DNA of 35,776 nucleotides. Source: Candidatus Altimarinota bacterium. Its GTDB lineage: Bacteria > Patescibacteriota > Gracilibacteria > Absconditabacterales > Absconditicoccaceae. Of this stretch, positions 21,002-29,954 are shown piece by piece. The stretch covers positions 1-35,776 of the forward strand of contig JALUXR010000057.1 in assembly GCA_027013285.1 (NCBI GenBank), given 5' to 3'. Below the pieces are notes generated by a model. It was given only the letters and a program-made list of their open reading frames with translations, made no database searches and was not told the origin of the DNA. The first letter of the stretch is position 1; the number at the start of each line of letters is the position of its first letter. The translations under genes and the position numbers were made by a program.

Positions 21002-21245
21002 TTTAGTTGAATGAAAAAATTATGAAATTGCACAAAATGCTGCTAGAGCCCCTTATTTTGTGATATTTGAAGATGGAAAATATTTAAAATCTATCAAAAA
21101 CCCTTTTGTTTCTTGAGGTTGAGCTTGATTTGCTGTTGCTGAACTTTTAAAAGAAGAATGATGTGATGAATTTATAGCTTGAAAAATAGGTTGAAATTTA
21201 AAAAACAAATTAGAAGAATATAAAATAAATTTTAAAGAAGAGTAA
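20982..21245 (+). CDS. NifX/NafY-like dinitrogenase cofactor-type protein
   Basis: An 87-aa protein with the compact PF02579 fold: a first strand KIIASLVEGKNYEIAQNAAR, YFVIFEDGKYLKSIKNP, the glycine cluster GGGAGFAVAELL, and CDEFIAGKIGGNLKNKLEE. In nitrogen fixers this family carries FeMo-cofactor precursors. In non-fixers it occurs with DUF134 and DUF5320 proteins and its ligand is unknown. Nothing else here suggests nitrogen fixation. Seven or more glycines are UGA. A terminator begins at its stop codon. Confidence 0.85.
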
Positions 21246-21266
21246 GCTATTTTTAGCTTATTTTTA
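21244..21266 (+). terminator. Terminator after the NifX-like gene
   Basis: AAGCTA/TAGCTT stem (21244-21249 with 21254-21259), TTTT loop, then ATTTTT. It overlaps the stop codon. Confidence 0.8.
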
Positions 21267-21318
21267 ATTCAAAAAAATTCTTGCAATCTATAAAAAATCA
21301 ATATAATATTTCTTATAG

Positions 21319-21338
21319 TTATGAAATATATTTTATAA
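21319..21338. promoter_or_regulatory. 20-bp palindrome, predicted operator 2
   Basis: Identical to operator 1 except one base (TTATGAAATATATTTTATAA). It overlaps a consensus TATAAT and lies 26 bp before the DUF6858 start. A few flanking bases (TAxAG before, TATxTTA after) are also shared with operator 1. Confidence 0.75.
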
Positions 21339-21364
21339 TATTTAATTTTTTTAAAATAAAAAAC

Positions 21365-21754
21365 ATGGAAAAGATAAATTTGATGGATAAATATCCTGTT
21401 TATACTAAAGAAGTTTTAAAATCTCAAACTAAGTTTAAAAATGTAGATGAGTATATTCAAGCTTTGAAACAAAAAATTGAAGAAGATGAAGTAGCTACTT
21501 TTATTTGAGTTTTTGATCATTTTGAGCATACAAAAAAATTATGAGGACAAATAGCAGATGGTATGATAGCTGGAAAAATTTTACTTTTTTGTTTTGGGCG
21601 AAATATCCCAAAACCACAAGCTATGGCTGTAAGACCTAGAAATATTGCTATTGCTGAATTTGAAGATAAATTTGTAATTTCATTTCTAGAAGCTCCAGTT
21701 GAAAAGGCAAATACTAAAAAAATTAATTGGATATTAGAACATGTTGAAGACTAA
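21365..21754 (+). CDS. DUF6858-like conserved protein
   Basis: A 129-aa soluble protein. Blocks such as MDKYPVYTKEV, ATFIGVFDHFEHTKKLGG, LLFCFGRNIPKPQAMAVRPR and FVISFLEAPVEKAN agree with my memory of the DUF6858 family, whose function is unknown. The conserved FDH-x-x-H (His-rich) and Cys of FCFG could bind a metal, but this is speculation. It is the first gene after operator 2, 20 bp before the nicotianamine-synthase gene, so the context points to metal homeostasis. Confidence 0.7.
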
Positions 21755-21774
21755 TTTATATTATTTAAAATATT

Positions 21775-22524
21775 ATGGTAAAAAAGTTTTATGAAAATCT
21801 AAAAAACTTGAAAAGTTTAGCTCCAAATGAAGATACAAATAGAGTTTTTTCAGAATTAGTTAGTTATTGTGTTTCAAATGATGTAGATATTGAATATAAT
21901 GATTTGATTAAAAAATTTAATGATTATTGTTCAATATGAGAATATGAACTTGAAAAATATACTACTACAGAAATATTAAATAATTCAAATCCAGAAGAAG
22001 AATTAAAAAAATTTAAATATTATAAAAATTATGAGAAGTTAACAACATTTGAATATACAAATTCTATGTTATTTACAGATAAAATTGAAAATGTTTTATT
22101 TATTTGATGATGACCTTTACCTTTAACTTCTATTGTTTTGTTTTATAAATATTGAGTAAAATCAGTTATTGTAGATATAAATCAAGAAGCAGTAAATTTA
22201 AGTAAAAAATTAATAAAAAAATTGTGATTGGATAAATATATAAAAATAATTCAATGAGATGCAAAAACATATAAAGATGTACACAAGTATGATTTATGTT
22301 ATGTAGCAAGTTTGGTATTTTGAAGTAATGAACACAAAGAAATAATTGAAAACATAAAAAAAATAGATTTTAAATTACTTTTAACTAGGACTAGTCATAG
22401 AACTAGGCAATTGTTGTATAAAAAAGTAGATGAAAATATTTTAAAACAATATTTTGATATTCAATTAATAGTTCATCCAAAAAATGAGGTAGTAAATTCT
22501 ATTATTTTATCTTATAAAAAATAA
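21775..22524 (+). CDS. Nicotianamine synthase family enzyme (metallophore biosynthesis)
   Basis: A 249-aa protein. The SAM-binding loop VLFIGGGPLPLTSIVLF (residues 107-123) is the near-invariant NAS signature, with three glycines encoded by UGA. VDINQEA, IIQGDAK, KYDLCYVASLV, LLLTRTSHRTRQLLY and HPKNEVVNSIIL follow in the order seen in plant, archaeal and bacterial (CntL-type) enzymes. The family transfers aminocarboxypropyl groups from SAM to make nicotianamine or staphylopine-like chelators of Ni, Zn, Co or Fe. The opine dehydrogenase that finishes staphylopine is not in this window. It is sandwiched between DUF6858 and a TDT-family transporter (2 bp apart). Confidence 0.88.
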
Positions 22525-22526
22525 TT

Positions 22527-23621
22527 ATGACACAAGAAAAAATTTGATTTTATGATATAGTAAAAACTATGGAGCCAAGATGGGTAATGAGTAGTATGGC
22601 AACTGGTGCTGTATGAATGCTTACTATGATAGTTGGTGCAAAATTTAATTTTGTATTTTTGAAATATCTTGCAGGAATTTTGGCTATTTTGGCAATAATA
22701 TTTTTTATTGCTTTTGTAATAATGTTTAGTTTAAGAATTTTTAAATTTCCTCAGGAAGTAAAAAAAGATTTATCTCACACTATTGCAGCAAATTTTTTTG
22801 CTTGAATATTTATTTCAGCAGCTGTAATAGTTACCATAATTCGGAATGTTTTAGTTCCTTTATGATGGTGTGTAGATCCTGTTTTATCATCAAAGATATT
22901 TTATATTATTGCTTTAGTTTTAGGGACAATTATTCCTGTTTTGGTTCCTTTTATGCTTACTATTTCAGAAAAAGTAGATTCTAAACATGCAATTTGAATA
23001 TGGTTTTTACCTCCGGTTGGAATATTTGTATTAGTATTTGCTTGAAACTTTATGGCTTTACATGGAATTTGGCAAAATTGGATACCTTATATTAGTATTT
23101 TTTATTTGTGAATAGCATTTATGCTTTATTTTCTTGTAAGTGCTATGATTTATTCAAGACTTAAATTCCATTCTTTACCAGCTCCGGAAGTAGCTCCAAG
23201 TTTTGTTATCTGACTTGCACCGATAGGAGTTTCTATCATTGCCTTAAACACTTTCGGAAAAGTTTTAGATAAAAACAATCTATTTCATTGGAATTTAGAT
23301 TTTATTCATGGATTTATACAAGTAATAAGTTCTATGATAGCTTGATATTGATTTTGGTGGTTTATTTTAACTATACTAATTTTATGATACTATTTGGTTA
23401 AAAAATCTATTCCATACACATTAGGTTGGTGGGCACTTGTATTTCCGATAGCTGCATTTTGAATATGACTTAAATTTTTATCTATAGATTTAAGTTGTGC
23501 TTGGTTATGTTCAGTTGTGTGAATTGTTTGGATTCTAGCTTTGAGTTTATGGTTAGTCGTGTTTATAAAAACATTAATTTGAATAATAACAAAAAAAGCA
23601 TTTGTAAGACCAAAATTATAG
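22527..23621 (+). CDS. TDT-family (TehA/SLAC1-like) membrane transporter
   Basis: A 364-aa protein with about ten membrane helices. The opening EPRWVMSSMATGAVGML and later SFVIGLAPIGVSIIALNTFGK are the paired family motifs (P-x-x-F-x-x-x-x-G-T-G; P-x-G); a Phe-gate type residue and short loops fit the family. TDT proteins move dicarboxylates, anions or (phenotypically) tellurite. Here, because it is 2 bp after the NAS-like gene under operator 2, it could export the chelator or move a metal complex; that is inference. It is followed by a strong terminator. Confidence 0.82.
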
Positions 23622-23640
23622 ACGATAAATTAATATGATT

Positions 23641-23664
23641 AACTAGCTTTTTGCTAGTTTTTTC
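23641..23664 (+). terminator. Terminator of the DUF6858-NAS-TDT operon
   Basis: AACTAGC/GCTAGTT stem (23641-23647 with 23653-23659), 5-T loop, then five T. Confidence 0.9.
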
Positions 23665-23725
23665 TTGATTTTTATTTTTTATAGCTTATTGTATTTATAT
23701 AAATTTATAATTAATAAAAATAGAT

Positions 23726-24325
23726 ATGGAATATTTAAATTTCTTTAACAATATAGAAAAAATAGTTTTGAAAGATGAATTATTGATTTTTTTATGAGTA
23801 AATAATAATTGAATTGTTGATTTTTCTTATATAGATATAATAAAAACAGCTGGTCATAGTTGTTGAACAGTTGCATGAGCTTATTTAATTGCTCAAAAAT
23901 GATTAAAAGCTTTATTTTGAAATGAATTACCAAATAGAGGGAAAATAAAAGTAGAAATTAAAAATGCTCCAACAGAAAATAATGCATGAGTTATAGGTTG
24001 TGTATTATCAAATATTACATGAGCTACTACAAATTATTGATTTTGATGAATTCCTACATGAAAATTTAATAGGAGAGATACACTTTTTTATAATGTAGAA
24101 ATAGAATCTGATGTTAGATTTACTGATTTAATAACTTGAAAAAGTATAGAAGTAGATTATAGACCTTGAAGAATAGTAAATCCTATGGAGATTTTGAAAA
24201 GTGCAATATGACCTGATGCAACAGAAGTTAATAAAAAATCTTTTCCTATAAGATTTCAGAATATGGTAAAAACTATTTTTGATAATTCAGATAAAGTAAT
24301 TGATATAAAAATAATCTCTCATTAA
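23726..24325 (+). CDS. FmdE-like protein
   Basis: A 199-aa protein with the FmdE (formylmethanofuran dehydrogenase subunit E) type entry IIKTAGHSCGTVAGAYLIAQ, His43 and Cys45 being the metal-ligand positions of the family, and a C-terminal beta domain with RRDTLFYNVEIES. In methanogens FmdE accompanies a Mo/W enzyme, but stand-alone FmdE-like proteins occur widely and their job is unclear. Nothing else here encodes a formylmethanofuran pathway. Its neighbours (NifX-like, NAS-like, permease) suggest a role in metal or cofactor handling. UGA encodes most glycines. Confidence 0.75.
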
Positions 24326-24342
24326 GTTAGGAGATTTTTTTA
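24313..24342 (+). terminator. Terminator after the FmdE-like gene (possibly bidirectional)
   Basis: AATCTC/GAGATT stem (24313-24318 with 24331-24336), then TTTTTT. The stop codon lies in the loop. The convergent minus-strand gene ends at 24340. Confidence 0.75.
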
Positions 24343-24528
24343 TTTTTTAACTATTTTATAACCTCAAATAATAATGTCTTTATCTTTTTTAGGTCTAAAA
24401 ATAAAATAAAGTGTCAAAATATTTATTCAAATTATTATAAAAAATATAGCTATTAAGTATGAAAGTAATTCTGGTTTGATTAAAATTAATATTCAAAATA
24501 GTATAAAAAATAATCAGTAAATAAACAT
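24340..24528 (-). CDS. Small two-helix membrane protein
   Basis: A 62-aa protein beginning MFIYGLFFILFGILILIKPE, with two hydrophobic helices (about residues 2-17 and 22-43), a DxxF-like gap and a basic tail (FRPKKDKD). It starts 2 bp after the tsaD stop codon and is surely co-transcribed. The length and the I/L/F-rich helix hairpin resemble small uncharacterised membrane proteins of CPR genomes. Function unknown. Confidence 0.7.
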
Positions 24529-24530
24529 TA

Positions 24531-25619
24531 TTATTTGTTGTTAGAATCTAAATTTTCTATGATTCCAGCTACTCATATCATAGCTGCATTATCTGTAGAA
24601 TATAAGTTCTTTTTCGGTGTGTAAAAGTTTTTTATTTTAAATTTTTCCTTATGGTTTATTATAAATATTTTTAATTCTTCGTTTGCACTTACTCCGCCAA
24701 CTAATGCAATATTTTCTATTCAAAAGTGTTTTGAAGCTTTTAATAGTTTTTTTCATAAAGTTTCCACTACAGCTTGTTCAAATTCATATGCAATATTACA
24801 AATAGTTTGTTCATCTAAATCTTCTCACATTTCTTTTTTTATTTCTTGTATTTTGTAGTTTGCCGATGCTTTTAGTCATGAAAATGAAAAATTAAATTCT
24901 TTCTTTTTTAACCAAATTCTTGGGAAATCAAAATTCATTTTTTTTCATAATTTAGCTTTATCTCATATCCGTTTTCCTCCAGGATAAGGTCAGCCTAACA
25001 TTCTTGAAACTTTATCAAAAACTTCACCAGCAGCATCATCTAATGTAAATCAGATTTTTGTGATTTTTAAATTTCAAATTTTTGTAATTATATCATCTTG
25101 ATTTAAACTATAGTTGTTTTGTAGCTGTTCAGTGTAAGAAGCAAGTTCGTCGATATTATTTTCTTCTTTTGTATTTTCAATTATGTAAAGATTATTATGT
25201 CATCCAGAGACTGTAAGAGCTATGAAAGGAAATTGAATATTGTTTATGTTCTCATCACAAAGTATAGACAAAATATGTCAGTTGATATGATGAACAGGTG
25301 TAAGTTTTTTTTCTAAAAATAGTGAAAGTGTATTTGCTAAGGTTCTTCCTACAAGCAAACTTCAAGGCAACCCAGGACAACAAGTATAAGATATGAAATC
25401 AACTTTTTTAATTTCTTCAATTCAGATTTCGTCTAACAAATCTATAACTTTACTTTCATGTAATCTACTAGCTAATTCAGGAATAACTCATCCAAATTTT
25501 GTATGTTCTGCTATTTGTGAGTGTAATAAAATTTTTTCAACATCAAAAAATCAATTTTTATAAGATATAATTGCAAGTGAAGTATCATCACAAGATGTTT
25601 CTATAGCTAAAGTTTTCAT
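24531..25619 (-). CDS. tsaD: tRNA N6-adenosine threonylcarbamoyltransferase
   Basis: A 362-aa protein. The N-terminal ETSCDDTS and the metal-binding VHHINGH (His pair) are the TsaD signatures. FPFIALTVSGGHNNLY, DDAAGEVFDKVSRMLG, YPGGKRI, ALVGGVSANEEL and YSTDNAAMI complete the ASKHA core. It transfers the threonylcarbamoyl group to A37 of ANN-decoding tRNAs. UGA is used for some invariant glycines, for example in NGH and SGGH. A possible structured leader lies upstream (25690-25905). It is followed by the 62-aa membrane protein. Confidence 0.97.
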
Positions 25620-25689
25620 AAATTTATTTTAAAATTAAATTAGTCTGTGGTAAATAGTAATTATGTTTTATTTAAAATATAAGAATTAT

Positions 25690-25905
25690 ATACATTTTTT
25701 ATTTTATATGTTCTTCTTTATCTTGATACAAAGAAGAACCAAGAAAGATCAAGATACATTACCAGATTAAATTGTTTTAACCTTACTGGTTACAGTCTTC
25801 GACTGATAAATACTGACTCATTCTTATGATTTAGATATTTAGTTGATAGGCTTGCTCCCTCCCACAAGTGGGCTCCGGGGTCGCAAGCCATTGTTGAGTT
25901 TTTAT
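25690..25905 (-). ncRNA. Candidate structured RNA or leader upstream of tsaD
   Basis: A 400-bp gap without a gene (25620-26023) holds several stems. There is a GC-rich rod GGCUUGC/GCAAGCC around CCCAC/GUGGG (about 25853-25893), a CAGUC/GACUG hairpin (25795-25807), an ACCAG/CUGGU arm, and two overlapping stems (UUCUUCUUU/AAAGAAGAA and AUCUUGAU/ATCAAGAT) near 25710-25760 that exclude each other. A TATAAT on the minus strand near 25912-25917 could start it. The GC content is far above the surroundings. I match no known RNA family, and the strand is uncertain. Confidence 0.45.
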
Positions 25906-26023
25906 GAATAAATATAATATATTATAGTTTCTATAATTTTAAAGTTTTGTAGTTTATCTTAATGTATGTGGTTATTTGTTTGTCATTATATTTGTATCGG
26001 AAATATGTATTAAACTATTTTTT

Positions 26024-26779
26024 TTAATCTGTAATCCGTCATTTATTTTCATATTCTTTGATAAACTTTTTTATGTTAGCATGATACATATTCTCCAGAC
26101 TTCAAGGTTCTGTAGCTTCGATTACTTTCATCAAATTTCAAATTTCTTTTCTCTTCGATTTTTCTCAAATAGGGCAAGTACAACCAGAATATGGGATTTT
26201 CTCATTCAAAACTAAATTCATAATATCTTTTTCTCTTACAAAACTCATAGGTCTAATGATAGTTAAATCTCATCTTTTCATTTTATTTATTGGAGGCATA
26301 AGTGTTGCATTTCTATTTATTATCATATTCATAAATAGAGTAGTTATACCATCATCCAAATGATGTCAAAGAGCTATTTTGTTAAATCACCATTTTTCGC
26401 AAAGCTTAAACATAGAAATTCTTCTAGCATAAGAACACCATTGACAAGAAATTCAAATACCATCTTCAAGCCTACTTCATTCTGGTAAATTAATTTCTAT
26501 ATATTCCATATCTAATCATATTTTATCAAAAAACTTTTGTTGTTCAGTAAAATCTACATCACATCTCATAAGAAATTTTTTATTCATATAGACTCATTTT
26601 ACTTCAAAATTTAAGTGAGATCTATCTCTAAGTTCACATAATAAATTTGCCAAAAGCATGCTATCTTTTCATCATGAAATTCAGATTAAAATTTTATCAC
26701 CGTCTTGAATCATATCAAAAGTCTTGATAGCTTTCATAGTTTTGCTTCTTATAGTTTTATGTAATTTTGTTTGTTCCAT
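26024..26779 (-). CDS. TtcA-like PP-loop tRNA thiolase / ATPase
   Basis: A 251-aa protein with PP-loop ILIGISGGKDSML (both SGG glycines UGA), the CxxC-type ISCQWCSYARR, ALGHHLDDGITTLFMN and a second Cys pair YSGCTCPIG. This is the TtcA arrangement: an ATP pyrophosphatase domain and Cys residues that hold an Fe-S cluster for 2-thiocytidine in tRNA position 32. Assignment to TtcA rather than a related PP-loop enzyme (TtuA type) is likely but not certain. It is a single gene with no clear operon partner. Confidence 0.88.
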
Positions 26780-26847
26780 AAGTTTTGTTTGAATATTAAA
26801 ATCATATTTATTACTTTTTTATATCTTAAAATTTAAATTATAATTTT

Positions 26848-27390
26848 TTAATTATTTACCAAAAATTGCCTTACATATTCATAAATCATTTCTTCTTGTT
26901 TTAAAAAGTTTTCCCAAGTTCCTTTTTCTAATTTTCATAAAACAAAATTTACAACTTGAGATTTTTCTTGGGGTCTTCCAACTCCCATTTTAAGTTTCCA
27001 ATATTTGTTTGTTCCGCATTTTCTTGTAATATCTTTAAGCCCATTATGTCCATTATCTCCACCATTCCATTTAAGTTTTACAACTTCAGGATCTAAGTCT
27101 ATTTCATCGTGGATTACCAACATATTTTCAGCTTCGATTTTGTAATAATTCAAAACTTTACTTACACAGTCTCAAGATAGATTCATAAAAGTTTGTGGTT
27201 TTACAAAAATAAGCATATATTTTTCATGCTTTGCTATAGAAATATCTCCATTAAATTTTTTATCAAACATAAAAGGAGTTCATTCTGAATAATTTGCTAT
27301 TAGATCTATAATTTTAAATCAAATATTGTGTCTTGTGCTTTCGTATTTATCTCAAGGATTTCAAAGTCCTACTATAAGTTTTGTTTTCAT
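26848..27390 (-). CDS. pth: Peptidyl-tRNA hydrolase
   Basis: A 180-aa protein beginning with KLIVGLGNPGDKYESTRHNI; the catalytic His is in RHNIG. FVKPQTFMNLSG, LVIHDEIDLD and GGDNGHNGLKDI give the substrate-binding Asn and Asp residues of the family. It recycles peptidyl-tRNA released from stalled ribosomes. UGA encodes glycines in GLGNPG and LSG. It begins 9 bp after the ppaC stop codon, hence a ppaC-pth operon. Confidence 0.97.
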
Positions 27391-27398
27391 AGGAAAAT

Positions 27399-28325
27399 TT
27401 ATTTATTAAAATATTCTGTAAGTTGTGGCATAACTTGTTTTTTTCTAGAAAGTCTATTTCATAAATCAGCTAAATTATTTTCTATTTTTGTATTAAAAAC
27501 TTCTTTTATTACAGAAGCATCTTCATCTAAAATTATAGTTGTATTTTGTTCTTTGATAATATCTACAATAGATAACATAATAAAACTTAATCAATCCTTT
27601 TCCTTTATTTCTTTAAGTCATTTAATAATTTCTTCTTTTCTTCAAAGTGCATAGTTTGGGTTTGTAGTTTCAAGAGTTCATATTCATATTTTTTTTCAGT
27701 TTGTTTCAAAAACTTTATAATCGTATTTGATTAAATCTTCTACTGAAATATTTCATAAATCAGATTTTGCATCAAACATTTCCATAGCATATTTTTCCAT
27801 ATCTTCAATATTTGAAATTTCAAATAATTTTTCTGTTATGATAGTATCTTCTTTTGTAGTTGTAGCAGACTTGAACATTAAACTATCTGACAAAATTCAA
27901 GTTAACATTAAATCTGCAATTTTTGGATTTATTTCAAATCAAGCTTCTTTATACATTTTGTAAATGATAGAACATGTAGAACAAATAGGTTCAAACCTCA
28001 TATATAAAGGATTTGGACAAGAAAAATTTACTTTATGATGATCTACTACATATTCAACATTTAATTCATTTAAGTTATCTAAAGTTTGAAATTCTTCATT
28101 ATGATCTACTAAACAAACATTTGTTCAAGCAGGAAAACTTGTAGCTATTTCAGGAATTTGAACTCATAGTTTATTTAAAACAAATTCTGTTTCTTTATTT
28201 AACTTTCCTTGAATATAAGGAGTAGCTTTGTATCATTTTTTTGTTAGATAATCAGCCATAATAATAGCAGACAAAGTGCAATCAGTATCAGGAATTTTAT
28301 GTCATACAACTTTAATTTCTCTCAT
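27399..28325 (-). CDS. ppaC: Manganese-dependent inorganic pyrophosphatase
   Basis: A 308-aa family II pyrophosphatase. GHKIPDTDC (motif I), LVDHNE (motif II) and VVDHHKVNF (DHH motif III) supply the Mn-binding residues; the C-terminal domain ends in SRKKQVMPQLTEYF, the substrate-binding RKKQVVP element. UGA encodes the first G of GHK. Hydrolysis of PPi drives biosynthetic reactions. It lies downstream of the disrupted ion-channel gene and leads the ppaC-pth pair. 28326-28381 between it and the channel fragment holds no gene. Confidence 0.96.
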
Positions 28326-28381
28326 AATTTTTAAATAAAAAAATAAATAAAATTTGGTGTTTATAATAATTATTGTCTATT

Positions 28382-28601
28382 TTATTTCAAATCATTATTG
28401 AATTGATTGATAAGTAATCAAAATATTAAAACTCATAGAACTTGTTCTGCTGAAAATAGGAAAATAAGAAAATTGTTTCAAGCCATACTCATATCTCATA
28501 AAAGATTTGATAAAGTAGATAAAGATACATAAAAATAATACCATATTGATTGTAATTTACCTTCTCAAACATAGTATTGAGTTCGTATATGATCAGATAT
28601 A
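28382..28601 (-). pseudogene. Ion-channel-like gene, 3' fragment (pore and last helix)
   Basis: From the insertion edge the frame reads DHIRTQYYVGEGKLQSIWYY, then a pore-like helix and loop (FYVSLSTLSNLLGD) and a final membrane helix (FLFSAEQVLGVLIFGLLINQ), ending in UAA. The spacing is that of two-helix K+-channel-like proteins, though the filter position reads NLLGD instead of GYGD or GFGD. It has no start codon. It is the missing half of the fragment at 31974-32424: joining them after removing 28602-31973 and one ATATA repeat gives one frame of 221 codons. 28597-28601 is the target repeat. Confidence 0.8.
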
Positions 28602-28714
28602 CGACATCTACTTTTTAACTGAAATTCAACAATTTACAGATAATCATCGAAAACAAAAACTTTTTATAGTTCTTTCAGAACTATTTTTTTGGGAGAAAAA
28701 AATAAGGACTTTAA

Positions 28715-28736
28715 CTTTTTGATGAAAAAACTCTTA
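28715..28736. repeat. 22-bp direct repeat, left flank of the IS30 element
   Basis: Identical to 29858-29879. Long target duplications of this kind are known for IS30-family elements of mollicutes such as IS1630, which duplicate inverted-repeat targets. Confidence 0.85.
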
Positions 28737-29863
28737 GAAAAATTACAATTTAAAAAGCCCCATAGAAGATTATAATATTAGGTGACAAGTAATATTATAA
28801 ATTTTACTCCTTAATCTATGGGACTTATGAAAGATAATAAAGTAAAAGATTATAGATACAAGAAAAAGTTGAATGAAAATGAGAGAGTACTAATAGAACA
28901 TTATTATACAAAAAAGAAAATTAAGAATTACAGCTATATAGCAAAAGAAATATGAAGAGATAGGAAAACAATAGAAAGAGAAATAAAAAGAAATAGATAC
29001 TCAAATGTATGGTGACATTGGGTATATAAAGCAGATATAGCAAAAAAAAGAAACTATAAAAGAAGGATAAAATCAAATAGGAAACATACAAAATTGTTTA
29101 CACGAGAATGAAGAAAATTTGTGGAAAAGATAAAAGAAGCTATGAAAAAAGAATGATGGTCTATAAGTGCAAGTATAGGGAGATATGAATATGAAAAAAA
29201 CAAAAAAACAAAAATAGCTATAAGTACAATGTATAGATATGCTAGAAAGTATGATAAAGAATTAGAAAAGATGCTATTGTATAAAAGTTGGTGATATAGA
29301 AAATGAGAATATAACTATTGAAAGAATAGTAAACTATTAGAATTAGAGAGTATAGAAACTAGAGAGGAAGTAATAAATAATAGAGAAAGAAAATGAGATT
29401 ATGAAGTAGACTTGATAGTAAGTAAAAAGAGTAAAAGTGTGATATTAAATATAATAGAGAGAAAAAGTAGAAACATACTAACTAAAAGACTACCAAACAA
29501 AGAGAAATTAACAGTAAAAGAAGCAATAAGAGAATTACTGAAATGAAAAAAAATATATAGTATAACAACAGATAATGGAACAGAATTTACAGATTTAATA
29601 GATATATGTAAGGAATTGTGAATAAAGTGATATAGATGTCATCCATATAGTAGTTGGGAAAAGTGAAGTGTAGAAGTACATAATAGATATATAAGAAGAT
29701 ATATACCAAAATGAGCAGATATAAATGATTATACAGATGAAGAACTAAAGAAAATAACTAATAAAATTAATAGTTTACCAAGAAAGATACATTGATACAT
29801 AACACCTGAAGAAATATTTTATGAAAAAACTATTAAATATTTCTAAAATTTTTGGGGCTTTTT
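28737..29863 (+). mobile_element. IS30-family insertion sequence using UGA as glycine
   Basis: One transposase gene between short inverted repeats AAAAAGCCCC (28752-28761) and GGGGCTTTTT (29854-29863), flanked by 22-bp direct repeats (28715-28736 and 29858-29879). The right repeat overlaps the right inverted repeat by 6 bp, so the exact end (29857 or 29863) is uncertain. The right copy runs into GAGTTTTT and completes the hairpin AAAAACTC-TTAC-GAGTTTTT (29869-29888), so the element landed in a terminator-like stem. Upstream of the gene, a large hairpin (28770-28780 with 28790-28800, and CCCATAGA with TCTATGGG around it) probably blocks translation from outside transcripts. Confidence 0.88.
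28827..29846 (+). CDS. IS30-family transposase
   Basis: A 339-aa protein. An N-terminal helix-turn-helix region (NYSYIAKEIGRDRKTIEREI, about residues 31-50) binds the ends. The DDE core is complete: Asp in YEVDLIVSKKSK, Asp in ITTDNGTEF and Glu in SWEKGSVEVHNRYIRRYIP, the last with the IS30-type K-G-x-x-E spacing. About fifteen in-frame UGA codons, including G in WEKGS, show that the gene can be made only in a code-25 host. The start ATG lies right after the 3' arm of the large hairpin, as in other IS elements that suppress read-through expression. Confidence 0.95.
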
Positions 29864-29879
29864 GATGAAAAAACTCTTA
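29858..29879. repeat. 22-bp direct repeat, right flank of the IS30 element
   Basis: Identical to 28715-28736. Together with the next bases it forms the 8-bp hairpin 29869-29876/29881-29888 that was presumably the target. Confidence 0.85.
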
Positions 29880-29954
29880 CGAGTTTTTGGATTGAAATTT
29901 TGAAGAAAATGATTATAATCATAGAAATAATTAAAAAATGAACTTTCTAAAAAT

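Noticed and set aside
20982..21245. Evidence of nitrogen fixation from the NifX-like protein
   Set aside because: NifX-type small proteins are widespread outside nitrogen fixers and no nif structural gene is present.
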